DNA from: Isoetes taiwanensis
Taxonomy: Eukaryota; Streptophyta; Lycopodiopsida; Isoetales; Isoetaceae
DNA length: 64,000 nucleotides
Assembly: GCA_021234155.1 (NCBI GenBank)
Contig: JAJEKV010000052.1
Location: forward strand, 4,759,606 to 4,823,605
Direction of reading: 5' to 3'
Shown here: positions 48,150 to 58,879 of the stretch, piece by piece
Layout: each line of letters opens with the position of its first letter
Position numbering within the stretch: position 1 is the first letter of the stretch
Notes under the pieces: generated by a model
The model's database searches: none
What the model was told of the DNA's origin: nothing
The model's input: only the letters and a program-made list of their open reading frames with translations
Program-made: the position numbers and the translations under genes

Positions 48150-48992
48150 TCCCCTCTTTGGCCGCCTATTTCTATAAAACATACTATTGGATTTGATGCA
48201 AGTGATAAAGGTTGGGGGGGATGGCTAAGGGTTCTTGATTCCAAAGATGTTTCCTTTGCAGGTCAGTTCACCAAGATGGAGTTTTCCCAATCTTCTACAT
48301 GGAGGGAGTTGTTTGCTTTGTTTCAGGTCCTGAAATGTTGCATCTTGCCCATCCACAACACTACTATGCTGGCACGTGGCAATAACAAAAAACTCTCATT
48401 CATTCTTCGCAAAGGGGGTTCAAAGCCCCTCTCCTTCACTTGCTATCTTTGGAACTCTTTATCTTTTGCTTCCAGCATCGCATTATGCTTGAGCCAATAT
48501 GGGTTACAAGATCTGAAAACAAATGGGCTCATTAGAGATTTTGATGAAATTTCTTTATCTATGACTGCTTTCCATCAACTTGATCTTCTTTGGAGCCCAC
48601 AACATGTTGACATGTTTGCTTCTTCAACTAATGCAAAGCTCTCAGTATTCAATACCAAGGACTCTTTCCCATTCCGTATTCTTTCAGATGCTTTTTCTTA
48701 CAATTGGTATTTGTTCAATAATTATTGCTTCCCTCCTTCTTCTTTGATTCCTGATGTTCTTAGCCATACCCGTTCTTACAAAGCACTTGTTGTTTTTTCA
48801 TGGCCTTCCTCTCCTTGGTGGCCTTTGGTTTATTTTAGCCCCTTATTTTGGCAACCTTTTGTAATGGATTCTAGATTCTTTCTTGAGAACTCTCAGGTGT
48901 TATCATCTACTGCAACTTCTTCTTCTTCTTCAATCCTGGGGGTTTGCAGGCATGTTGCTCTTTTTGCACTTCGTTGTGATTTTTCTACTTGA
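48150..48992 (+). pseudogene. DIRS-type RNase H and downstream connection domain
   Basis: It begins with HTIGFDASDKGWGGWLRVLD (first aspartate block), then SQSSTWRELFALFQVLK (glutamate block); the following segment with GNNKKLSFILRKGGSK replaces the usual TDN. Downstream comes the region found in DIRS elements between RNase H and recombinase: AFHQLDLLWSPQHVDMFASS, NAKLSVFNTKDSFPF and SSPWWPLVYF. It is open for 239 codons at 48276-48992. The missing TDN aspartate means no RNase H activity is expected. Confidence 0.8.
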
Positions 48993-49106
48993 TTCAATAT
49001 GTCTAGTCTTTTTGTCTACCCTATCAGGCTCTAAGTTTTTTATCTTTCTAATTCATTCCATTTGGTGTATTTCCTAGATATCTTGTGATATTTTGCAGAC
49101 TTACCA

Positions 49107-49890
49107 ATGGCTATATTGTTTCCTTTATTCTCATCCATTTTTCAGTCACGCGCATCCTCAACTTTGAACCGCTATGCTTCAGTTTGGGGACGTTTTCGCC
49201 AATGGTGTTCCAACTTTGGTGTTCCTCCCCTTCCTGCTAAACCTGGCCATATGGCCTCATTCTTGGCCACTTTGATGAGCTCTCATCAGTCTGCTTCATC
49301 ATTTTCTATTGCTTATGCCTCTATTTTGTTTTCCCATAACCTTGCAGGTTTGTCTTCACGTTGTTCATCGTCACTTCCTACTCTGGTTCGTCAAAATCTC
49401 TCCGCATGTTAGATTCTTCACCTAGCCGTCTTCCTTTGACATCGGACCATGTGCGAAGCTTGATGGTTCTTTTGGCTTTCCCCTGATTGATTGAGTCTTA
49501 TGAAGGTGTCTGGTCCAAATGCAACCAGCAAGGTGTAGGTAAGGAGGCCTTGATTTCCCGCACGCTTACCCCATTCTGCCCAATCCATCTGCTTCAATGC
49601 CTTCTTTACTCTTGTGTTTTTGGACATCTGATCCCCAATCCGATGGCCCTCTCTTTCATTCTTCTCTTGATTCTCATTGTTTTCTTTCTTACTCCTTAGT
49701 TGAAAAGTGATATTATGAGTGTATGAACATGCTAGGACTTGATCCGTGACAGTTTGGTACTCATTGTGCACGACGTGGAGGTTTCCACACTTGATTTCTG
49801 CTGACAATATATGAGCCCATGGGCGATGGCATTTGGAGTTGTCTCGCATTCGCTACATTTTCCCAAGCATCGAGGAGCGTCTCTTGGTCT
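49107..49890 (+). pseudogene. Tyrosine recombinase of the DIRS-like element, broken
   Basis: The N-terminal SAM-like domain is in 49107-49412 (SRASSTLNRYASVWGRFRQW, MASFLATLMS). After a frame change come TSDHVRSLMVLLAFP, a stop, and a piece resembling the post-arginine region (EALISRTLTPFCPIHLLQ); about 40 residues that should carry the first catalytic arginine seem deleted between them. Further on, in two more frames, are FGTHCARRGG (the HxxR box, about 49754-49783) and HGRWHLELSRIRYIF then PSIEERLLVS (about 49821-49895), which holds the H/W position and the nucleophilic tyrosine. Four catalytic-box regions are thus recognisable but scattered over several frames. The enzyme would insert circular cDNA by site-specific recombination. 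Confidence 0.8.
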
Positions 49891-49899
49891 CTTGAAGTT

Positions 49900-52800
49900 T
49901 AGGTATGTATGGAATGTTCCTCTTCTTTCGGCCATATGTTAGTTGTTTGTTTTGATATATAGAGTCTTCCATGAATGCAATGGTTCTATGCCACCAAAGA
50001 ACCACCATTCTTGAGAAGACGGCATATCATTGGCCTATTTTTATCAGATTTTTCTTTTTCTTTTTCTCTATATAGTGTCATTGTCTTTTAGTTCAATCCT
50101 ACTGGCCTTCTCTTTGAGTGTTCCTTTCTTTCTATTCTATTCTATTCTATTCTATTCTATTCTTCTTTTTGTTTCTAGTTTTTCCTCCCACCCTACCCTT
50201 TCTTATCTCTCCATATTTTGTCTTTACACTTGTTGGATTTCTTGACTCATATCTTTTGTCTTTCATTCTCTAATTTCCTGTTTCATGGGCAGATGGTCTT
50301 CCCCGTGTTAGTTTGCAGTGTTTTATCCTGGCTAGGTGGATGCCCTTCCCACCTTATTATTCTGGGTCTATTGGATGGATGTTCTTCCCTGCTCTAGCTG
50401 ACATGAGTTTTTTCAGGCTGGACGGATGTTCTTCCCTATCCATTTTTGAGCTTTTTCTTTTCGTATTTTTTTCTTTACGTTCATCTCTGGATCGCATTTT
50501 TTTATATCTTTTACGCATGAACTTAGCATAAGACTTATTTCTTTTTCTTCACTAACGATTTGACGGGGGCTTATTCTTTTGAGTATATAGCCTGCTTGCA
50601 GGTCCTTTTAGTTCTTGTCGTTTTGTTGGATTTGGCACTTTTTGGGTGGGTGGCATTGATGCTTGACGCGTTGAGTCTGCTGGCATTTGGAGTTTGTTCA
50701 TCATTTTGCTGATTGTTGCAGATCTTATCTTCTTCAGTTATATCACTCTCAGTCCATTTCTTATCTTCATGGTTTTCTCTAAAAACCCTAAAGAGCAGGG
50801 TTTTTAGTCCAGTTGATAAGTTTTCAGACTTTGAGTTTGTGTGGCTTTATTCTTATTTGAAAACCCTCGGTGATTGTCTAATTCTGGGGTTTTTTCAATG
50901 TTTTGGCTTTAGATGTTTGGAAAGCCACTTCACTTCGGCCATATATTTGTCGTTTGTTTGATACTCATTTATTTCACCAATTCTTCGTTCTCTGATGAAA
51001 TGTACCCATTTGCTAGCAGTTCGAGATCCAATCTCTTCTCTTTTCTTCTTTGCCAATGTAAAATTTCTGGATGAACACCTAAAACTTTGTCCCTTCTTCT
51101 GTCACTAACCTGTGTAGTTTTCTTGCAAGTAATAGACATGGCAAGTCAGGATCTTTTGGCTGCTAAACTGTCATTTGAATTGAATAACTTGACATATTGT
51201 ATGGTATTCCTGGTATTTTGAAGAATTACATTTTTAGCTTCTAGATCCTTCATCTCTTCACCAATCACATCTTCATTGTCTTATAATTCAGGAAATCTAG
51301 CAAAATATCTTTTTTGCTCGAAAGATCCAATACTTTTGTCTGCCTGTGAATGAAGGAAAGCAAATTCAAGACAAATCTTTATTTGGTTCCTGTTATTCTA
51401 GTTTGAGCAGAAGTTCTTGTTGCTCATTTTTCCATCTATTCTTTTCTTTTTCTTCTCCGGATTATTTGTGCATTCTTTCCTATTCATGTGATCTTTTATT
51501 CTTGCACTTTGTAGCAGAAGCATTTCGATTAGCGGTGATTTTATTTTCATTTCACGAGAATTGTTGATAAGAAATGTGTTTTTGGACCAATTCCCCTTTG
51601 AATTCGAGTTTGGTTTTGATTAAAGTTCTTGCATTATTTTCCCCTCCCTCTGAATCTAAATTGAATATGGTTTATGTCATATGTGGCAGGCAGTTAGAAA
51701 TTTGAATTAATAGTGGTGATCATGCATCAGTTACTAATTTTGTCCTCTTAATCATTGTGGATTGACAGGTGGTATGATGTGTTGTCATATGATGTGTGAT
51801 ATGTATTGTCGTAAGGGTGCTTGGCTGGCTCAAAAATGTCCCCTAGCTCCATGCTTTGACCCCAAAAAAAATAAATAGGAAGGGAACCACAAAACTGCAT
51901 CACTTCTCCGCTTCAATATCTGCAAGAATGAGGAATGTTAGAAAAGAAAAAGTACGAAAAGGAAATCAAACAAAACGTGCAAACTTGAGGCATTCTCTAC
52001 AAGACATGTCAGGAATTCTTCAAGATCTTCCTCTTCCTCTTCCTCTTCCTCTTCTTCTTCTTTTTCCACAGACTCTTCTTCCTCTTTCTCGGACCACTTA
52101 TTTTCTTAATCAAGGTCGAACCAATCCTAAAGCGGAGCTGTGATCCATTCATGTCCATCAAGCTCTAATTCTTCAACTTCATCTTCATCCTCCGAGTCGG
52201 AATTAGAGGACTCCTGCAAAAAAAATTGTAATGGAGGAAATTCAACTCAGGGACCTCGGGTTCTTCATGGGCAAGCTATGCTACAGAAGAGGTTCGCTTC
52301 CTGGCTTGGACAGAAAGAAAAATGGAAGGGATGGATTTTTTGCAGGCATGCATGAGCTTATATCTTAAGGCTAGCAAAATTTAATGCAAATCACATCAAT
52401 AAAATCATGTCATGCCACACTTTGTTTCATAATATTATAAAAAAACGTCATAAAAAAGGTACATTACCTCTCACTATCTGTTGGCCAAACATTACCCAAA
52501 AAGAAAGGGACTTATTCATACTATAGACTCTACCTGTTACTTATTTAGCTAGAGCAATCAACCCATGCATCTGAAAGAACCAAGGAGGAATTGAGATAAA
52601 CATTATAATTCTTTGATACTCCTTGGCCAATCAGACCAAGCCCAAAAAACCACACATTTTTTTTAATGTGTGGTTCTTTGGGGTTGATAAAACTGGCCGA
52701 AAAGCATAAAAGAATTTAAGGTTTGCTTCATCAAGTAAGGGCCATAGCTAACTCCGAAATCACGCCTGTGATTCAAACAAATATTTTGCAGTTTACAAAA

Positions 52801-53240
52801 GTCAAAACATGTAAAACTCTCAAAATAAACAACACTTACTTATTTCTTGAGACTTGCTGGATTAATTTTCCTCAAGCATCAAATATCTGTAGGCACAAAA
52901 AGAACTCTGATACTGCTGAATAAGTGAACTAAATGCATTCCAGTCAGTTTGGTAGGAATTTGAATTGGATTACATAATCTAAATTTGGAAATCACGAACT
53001 ATTTTTGGCATTTATTATATTATTCTTGACAATAATTACGGTTCACGCAACAGTTTAGCACCAGCCTCACACCACAAAAGACGAAGAACAAGGGGACATG
53101 CCAAGTGATCTCTTACAACGTGCTTTTACCCCTCCAAACAAATATACCTTTATAAACATCTTGAAATCCTCCAGCAACATAGTTGCCACAGAATAGAGAT
53201 GAAGCATCAAGTGGATTTGAGATCTATAATGGCTTATAAA
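49900..53240. other. Pyrimidine-rich non-coding stretch, partly DIRS 3' region
   Basis: It contains an ATTCT pentanucleotide array (about 50135-50162), several GGATGTTCTTCCCT-like repeats (50338-50440) and a CTTCCT array (about 52025-52060). Part of it may be the 3' terminal region of the DIRS-like element. Serine-rich frames at 51856-52355 lack domains. Confidence 0.4.
52641..52682. repeat. 18-bp-arm hairpin
   Basis: CCCAAAAAACCACACATT (52641-52658) pairs with AATGTGTGGTTCTTTGGG (52665-52682) with one mismatch across a T-only loop. Confidence 0.85.
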
Positions 53241-53460
53241 CTACTAGATTTGAAAGTACTTTTCCTGCATTGCTACCATCAATATTATCCGGATTTTCAA
53301 GTGGAGTGGAGACTTCCCACAACCAAACCTCGGCACCTGAAAAAGCCATTCTTGCTTGATGATGGGCCATGAAACCATTAGCATTATACTTGGTCTATAT
53401 GTCCAAATGCTTTCTTGTCCTGGGATAATCATGTAAGTGCTCATATCTGATTTTTCTGGA
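53225..53460 (-). pseudogene. Coding-like exon of unknown family in the duplicated block
   Basis: One minus-strand frame of copy 1 reads coherently through YPRTRKHLDI, a stop, then TKYNANGFMAHHQARMAFSG, AEVWLWEVSTP and NPDNIDGSNAGKVLS, ending VVYKPL and a stop. In copy 2 the same frame is still recognisable (TKYNANDFMDHHQPRMAFS) but collapses soon after. Its preservation across the duplication suggests the parent was protein-coding. I do not recognise the family; the in-frame stop in copy 1 points to a pseudogene or an intron border. Confidence 0.4.
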
Positions 53461-54530
53461 ACATGTCTAACTCATCATTTGTAACTTGGTAGTTCCTTTG
53501 CATAACTATTCAAACTTTATGCCATTAAACCCATGTTGACAAATCTGTAATATTTCTTGCAAGTTTGTAAAGCATCAATTTCTTCCTTGTGCTTGGTATC
53601 TGACTCAATGAATTTTAGAGTTTTATTTATATGTCCTTCTCTCATCCCTCGTTATGCGCTTTATCCATATTCTACTAGTCTTGCTGTCAATTGGGACTTA
53701 TTAGAGATGAGAGCCACACCCTTCAACATTGTCCCGCATTCTCACATATATATGGGCACCATATGACGGGTTCATTTAACCAACTCCTACATGTGGTGAT
53801 GCACACACCTACAATCGGCATACTGACATCTTACATCCCAGAGATAATGGACATGAGGGTTCAATTGTGTCCTCGATCATTATATTGACAGGAACAATGT
53901 ACACATGTGTAGTTCGGATCTATTTTTGCTAAGGTAGATTGAAAGTTCCTCTACTAAAGGTACTTTTCCTGCATGGCTGCCGTCAATATTAACCGGACTT
54001 TCAAGTAGAGTGGAGACTTTTTATAGTCAATCCTTTGGCAACTGAAAAAGCCATCCTTGGTTGATGATGGTCCATGAAATCATTAGCGTTATACTTGGTC
54101 GTGTGTATGTCCAACGGGTTTCTTGTCCTGGGATAATCATGTACGTGCCCATGTCTGATTTTTTTTAAACATGTCTAACTTATCATTTGTAGCTTGGCAA
54201 TTCATTTGCATGTTCAAATTTTGAGCCATTCAAACCATCTTGACTAGCCTGCAATATTTCAGTGTTTCTTGCAAGTTTTTAGGGCGTCAGCTTCTTCCTT
54301 GTGCCTAATACCTAGTATACCTGACTCAATGAATTTGAAAGTTTTATTTACTTTTTGTCGTTGTACATATGTCCTTGAGTTAGCTTTGCTCTCTTTTTCT
54401 CTCATTCCTCATTATTATGCTTTATCTATGTTCTACTGTAAGTCTTGCTGCTAATTGGGATGTATTGAAGATGAGGACGACACCCTTCAAATTGCCCGAC
54501 ATTTTCACATAGGGCAAGCCCTCCCCCTTC
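53253..54530. repeat. About 700-bp diverged direct duplication
   Basis: Copy 1 (about 53253-53765) and copy 2 (about 53957-54530) are offset by 704 bp and about 80 % alike over most of their length, with indels. Shared anchors include GTACTTTTCCTGCAT, TTGTCCTGGGATAATCATGTA and GACTCAATGAATTT. It seems to be an old segmental duplication of part of a gene or repeat. Confidence 0.85.
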
Positions 54531-55490
54531 CTGTTCCACCTCAGATGATGCTTTATGATAAAACATGGTGTAGATGCCATGGCAATACTTCAATGTTTTT
54601 TAATAGAAAAATAGCACGAGATAGCTGCAAAACAGAGATTTCTTTTGCCTTCAAGAAAAGAAAAACATAAATGCTGATTTCATAATGGTGTTATAATTTA
54701 CAGCAAAATCATCTAGAGTTCATAGTGGGGCATTCACTCACCTTGATGGCCTTATGTCTGCAAGAACCAGACTTCAATAGGTGCTGGTAAGCCTGTAACA
54801 AGCAATGAAAGTGACTTTAGAACAGAGAAAATGTAATGGGGGAGTGTTTTACAGAGACTCACTACTAGAGCAGGCTACAAAAACGAAAAAGAAAGCAACA
54901 GTAAAAGGCAAAATGGAGCTAAGTAGAAGCATGAATCCAATGATAAAATGAAAGCAGCATGCTCACCTATATTTCGTAGACTGCTACCGATGAAGGGGGC
55001 TCCAAAACAACCTGCAATCATGAAGAGCAAGCTTAGTTTCTTGCAATGGAGGTAAGGAAGGGAGGGAAAAAATTTTACAGAAGTATTTCCGGCGCCAAAA
55101 ATGATATATTTTTAGGTTTCGAGGCCTTTCTTCAAAAGATGGAGTATAGCTTTGCACGCACTACATGCCCGCTAATTAAAAACATAATACAACACAGAAC
55201 TGATCTGTCATTAAGGTATATTAGAAGCCCCCAGATCAAGAATGGTTAAAAAGACCCTAAACCTGCACAATAGACGCCGTAGCACAATCTCAGGGTCAAC
55301 CATAAAATAGATTAGAATAGCGTCTGGCACATCGCCTGTGAATGTCAAAAGAAAGAAAAGAAAAACAAACCCTAAATCAGTTTTTTTTTGCCAACTCGAA
55401 TTTTGAACCTGCATAGGGAACTTCCAACTAGCATGTTGGCCACCATTTCGCACATGATAGGGATTGACTTCGTTGGTCTATTTAACTCCC
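54531..55490. other. Non-coding stretch upstream of the secreted-protein gene
   Basis: No supported gene; the 3' part must hold the promoter of the gene starting at 55536. Confidence 0.4.
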
Positions 55491-55496
55491 CTCCCA

Positions 55497-55504
55497 TATA
55501 TAAA
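55497..55504 (+). promoter_or_regulatory. TATA box of the secreted-protein gene
   Basis: TATATAAA lies 32 bp upstream of the ATG at 55536, implying a very short leader. It argues against the upstream in-frame ATGs at 55464 and 55506. Confidence 0.7.
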
Positions 55505-55535
55505 CATGCAACGCGTATCTCATCTATCATCAATT

Positions 55536-56048
55536 ATGGCCCGAGTTAAGTCCATGTCGTGTCTTGCTTTTTATTCCTTGTTTTTTCTCATTCTCCACAC
55601 AATGGTTCGTGGTCAATATGTCACAACATTTGGAAGAATCACACTAAAAAGTGATCAAGCCCTTCCACAGGCTAAATGGTTGTTCACTTCAAAGGATAAT
55701 TTTTCTGGATACCTGTACATTAGCAATGATACAGAGTGCTCTTTTGATATCCTTAACAACAACACCCAGAGTTTGGTATTTAATCAAGGGCAACTTCAAA
55801 TGGCGAGCTATTGTGAACTTGTAGTGGATGACACTACCAGCTATTTGGATCTGCTGAGTGACCTTGGACAATTCACTTCAATCTTAAAGCTGACTAAATA
55901 TCAAGACTCTCATAGAACTACGCTGTTCTTATCCGCGGATAGCAGTGGGAAGCCTTATGTGTATAATAGCAGTGCAAGGAGAAAAGTGCTAGGGAGTATG
56001 TTCCAATTGTTGTTGTTGAGTGTGATTGGGAAGATGTTAGTTGGATGA
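55536..56048 (+). CDS. Small secreted protein, possibly bulb-lectin (GNA)-like
   Basis: From the ATG at 55536 the product has 170 residues. Residues 1-26 (MARVKSMSCLAFYSLFFLIL then HTMVRG) form a classic signal peptide, with cleavage likely before QYVTTFG. The mature part has three similar segments, LYISNDTECSFDIL, LQMASYCELVVDD and LFLSADSSGKPYVY, spaced about 40-60 residues. They recall the three QxDxNxVxY-type repeats of GNA-like mannose-binding lectins, but the exact sugar-binding residues are not kept. It has several N-glycosylation sites (NDT, NNT, NSS) and two cysteines that could pair. The last 22 residues are hydrophobic (MFQLLLLSVIG), which could be a GPI-anchor signal or sorting tail. 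A longer start at 55464 is open but lies before the TATA box. Gene reality is fairly sure; the lectin assignment is tentative. Confidence 0.65.
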   Translation: MARVKSMSCLAFYSLFFLILHTMVRGQYVTTFGRITLKSDQALPQAKWLFTSKDNFSGYLYISNDTECSFDILNNNTQSLVFNQGQLQMASYCELVVDDTTSYLDLLSDLGQFTSILKLTKYQDSHRTTLFLSADSSGKPYVYNSSARRKVLGSMFQLLLLSVIGKMLVG

Positions 56049-56270
56049 TTGTGGATTTGCTCTGCCAATGTGGCATGACATGAAAATACTGCTGTCCATC
56101 CATCCGTTTGTCTGTCTTTGCATTGTGTTTTTTTTTTTTTGGACAAGATGTTCCAATTGTTGTTATTGAGTGCGATTGGGAGATGTTAGTTGGATGATTG
56201 TGGATTTGCTCGATTTGTATGGTCTTGCATTGTATTATGTTTTCTTTTGGACAATATCCATTGATGTTAA
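55998..56270. repeat. About 150-bp duplication over the end of the secreted-protein gene
   Basis: ATGTTCCAATTGTTGTT starts both copies (55998 and 56148); they match through GGATTTGCTC and again around GCATTGT...TTTTGGACAA, with a 40-bp deletion in the second. The first copy includes the last 17 codons of the gene, so the stop region was copied into the 3' flank. Confidence 0.9.
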
Positions 56271-56930
56271 TTTGACCAATTTCATTGTCTCTACAACATA
56301 ATTATGTTTGTTTTCTCTGCTTATTCATGTTAAATGGGGTTAAATGACCATAGTCAAAGGCATTAACTCGTGCAAGTTTTTAACAAGGTAGAAAAGAACT
56401 GTAGATTACCCCTCTATTATCATGATTTGCTTTAGCATTTACATTTTATAAATTGCCCCTTGTTAAGGGACAATTCATTAAGGAGAGGGTTTGGGCATCT
56501 TAAGGCATATTCTATGCACATTTAATAATCGAACGGCTATAGTTACTGGTTTTATTTCGGCAGTAAAAAAATCTTTTGTGGGCCTAAGGTTTTTGTGTTT
56601 ATTGACACAAAATTTTTTCAAGGCCATCGAAAAACTCATTCTGCCCTAATTAGCAGTATGATTCACGAGAGTATTATATGCTTTGTCATATTGGATGGTC
56701 CCCTTTTATTGATAGACATGGATGTTCTAGTGAATGGCATTTTGAATCCAAATGTGTTGCATTTTATTTGATTGGAGTTGGGTTCCATTTCGACTGTGGA
56801 GGTAATGGCCTTATTTTCTTTAATGATTTGCAGGAGCCTTGTTGTGGGGGTAAGGGTTTCATTTTCTTTAATGATTTGCAAGATGCTTGTAACATAAGAT
56901 AATCGACTCTGCGCACAAAAGTATGTGATA
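56271..56930. other. Non-coding stretch before the Helitron end
   Basis: It contains a short direct repeat of TTTCTTTAATGATTTGCA (about 56816-56833 and 56863-56880). No gene is supported. Confidence 0.45.
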
Positions 56931-57246
56931 CTAGTAACGGTGCCCAGCGTTGCTGGGCATAAGTTGGATGTTTGTAGTTGTTTTGACCGCAATGAGAAAA
57001 GTGTGCATTGACCATTTATTATAACAAAAATATCCAAAGATAGTAATAGTGCTAAGCCTGGGGATTGTTTAGGAACCTTTAAAGTTATAAGAACAATGAA
57101 AAGAGAGTGTAGTATTAACTCTGCAATTAAATTTTTATTGTTGACGTCTTCTAAATTATACATTGAAGAGGTAGTACATCATTACTCATAAGAGATTTAA
57201 TGTTTTGCTTTGGTGGGTATATGGTAAGTTAATGGGCTATTTCATC

Positions 57247-58875
57247 CTATAGGATCTCTTTATAGACTACATTTGGAGTGAACCTCCTCTTGTTTTTGAG
57301 CAGCGCTCCTTGATTTGCGGTGTCGTGAATGTATACCTTCACTCTCTGTTGTGTGGTGCACCTTGAGAATGCGACATAGAGTTGGCCGTGGGCGAAAACT
57401 GGTGTTGGTAGATAGACGCCAACGGAGGTCATAGACTGGCCTTGTGACTTGTTTATGGTCATCGAAAATGCGAGTCGCACAGGGAATTGCCTTCGCTTGA
57501 AGGGGAGGAGGTCACTGTCTGATGGCTCTAGGGTTATCCTTGGTATGAGGACCCATGTTCCTTTGTAGGTGCCTGTGATTATCTCTGCATCTATGATTCT
57601 TGGGTGCGCTTTGATTACGCGGAGGCGGGTGCCATTGCAAAGACCGGCCTTCGGGTTCATGTTTCTAAGTAGGATGATAATGGCACCATCCTTGATATGC
57701 AGCTTATGCGGTGGCATGCCAGAAGGTGTCAGGTGGTTGATGAACTCGATTGGGAAGTCCCTTGTAGCATCTTCGCCTTCTGCGATGATGGCATCTATGC
57801 TCGTATATGTATGGAGTTGTCCGTGTAACCTTAGGAGCACCTTATTGTTGATCGTCAATGTATCTTCATTCTTTGGTGTCAAGATGGCCTTGTCATACAA
57901 CAGGTGCACATTTGCCTCTGTTATTTCCTTGCCAAAGATACTGTCAATCAAGTCATCTTCCACAACACATTGTTCCAGTATCTCAACCAAGTCGCGATCG
58001 AGCCCTAGCTCATTGTTCATCCGTTCCGCGTTACCAAGACGTAGCAGCCAATTGGAGAAGATTTGCTCGTCTTTTCCGACCCGCATGTTTTGTGTCAGCT
58101 TGTGGGTCTTGAAGTTGATCCACAACGGGTTCCTCTTGACACACTTTGAGATGACTTCCGTCCTTGTTGCACGCTTGACCACAGGCTACTGCTGTCGAAA
58201 ATCGCCGCCGGTGAGCATTATCATTCCCCCAGATGGCCTGTCATCCTGGCGTATCTCCCGTAAAAGTCGGTCGACAGCAGTAAGTGCATGCGTGTGTGTC
58301 ATCCCCATTTCATCCCAGACCATGATGCTTGCCTTTCTAAGTACCTCTGCTTGTTGGCTTGTTGCACGCAGTGCGGAAGTTGCCTCTTGTGTCAAGTTAA
58401 GTAGTAACTTGAACGTCGAATGAATTGTTTGTGCTCCCTTCAAGAGGAGACTGGCAATGCCTGTCCAAGCCACTGATACAACCCCTACGCCGCATCCTCT
58501 TAATATGCTAATGAGACTATTAAAGAGGAATGTCTTGCATGTGCCTCCCGGGCCAGCCACATTGATACATGGGGCTTGATGCTGGCTGATTGCATCGAGG
58601 ATAATATCGGCTATGTGCTTCTGCTCCCTATTGAGCTTGCCGTAGTTCTCTTGCCCTTCTTTCAACTCCTTTTCTGCATCAAAGGTTGGTTCGTTTGGGA
58701 AGTTTCCTAGAATATCTAGTCGTGGTTCTGGCAGTCCAAGTTGCTGGCATGTGCAGCCGCTCATCTGGAAGATGTCATCAATGTCCTTTAGTGCATGGTT
58801 ATAAGCCTGCTCTGGTGGCATCTTTCGTTGGTAATCTTCTGTTAGGCTGTCCTTGAAGAGCTCCCATAGCCGCAT
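57247..58875 (-). pseudogene. Helitron PIF1-type helicase domain, with an in-frame TAG
   Basis: The helicase part reads NREQKHIADIILDAISQHQ, Walker A as GPGGTCKTFLF (the family has GTGKT, so a glycine has become cysteine), Walker B as MVWDEMGM, and LTGGDFRQQ, then a single TAG at 58183-58185. It continues in the same frame through KTHKLTQNMR, MTINKSQGQSM and YVAFSRC, the motifs of the C-terminal PIF1 half. The two halves (58186-58875 and 57247-58182) are otherwise open. The product would unwind DNA during rolling-circle transposition. The Walker A change and the stop both argue that it is inactive. Confidence 0.9.
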
Positions 58876-58879
58876 TGGA

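Larger units (their letters stand above)
46540..49890 (+). mobile_element. DIRS-like tyrosine-recombinase retrotransposon, degenerate
   Basis: Plus-strand frames give, in order, a gag-like segment, a DIRS-type reverse transcriptase, RNase H with the DIRS-specific downstream region, and a tyrosine recombinase, the DIRS gene order. There is no integrase of the DDE type and no LTR of its own. Domain motifs are given in the entries below. The ends are uncertain: DIRS elements end in inverted or split direct repeats, and I could only note a weakly repeated segment (CTTCGGCCATAT...GTTTGTTT at about 49928 and 50934). Frameshifts, stops and altered catalytic residues show that it is dead. Confidence 0.8.

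Noticed and set aside
57569-58423. Plus-strand frame of 284 residues opposite the helicase
   Set aside because: It is the antisense shadow of the conserved helicase coding sequence.
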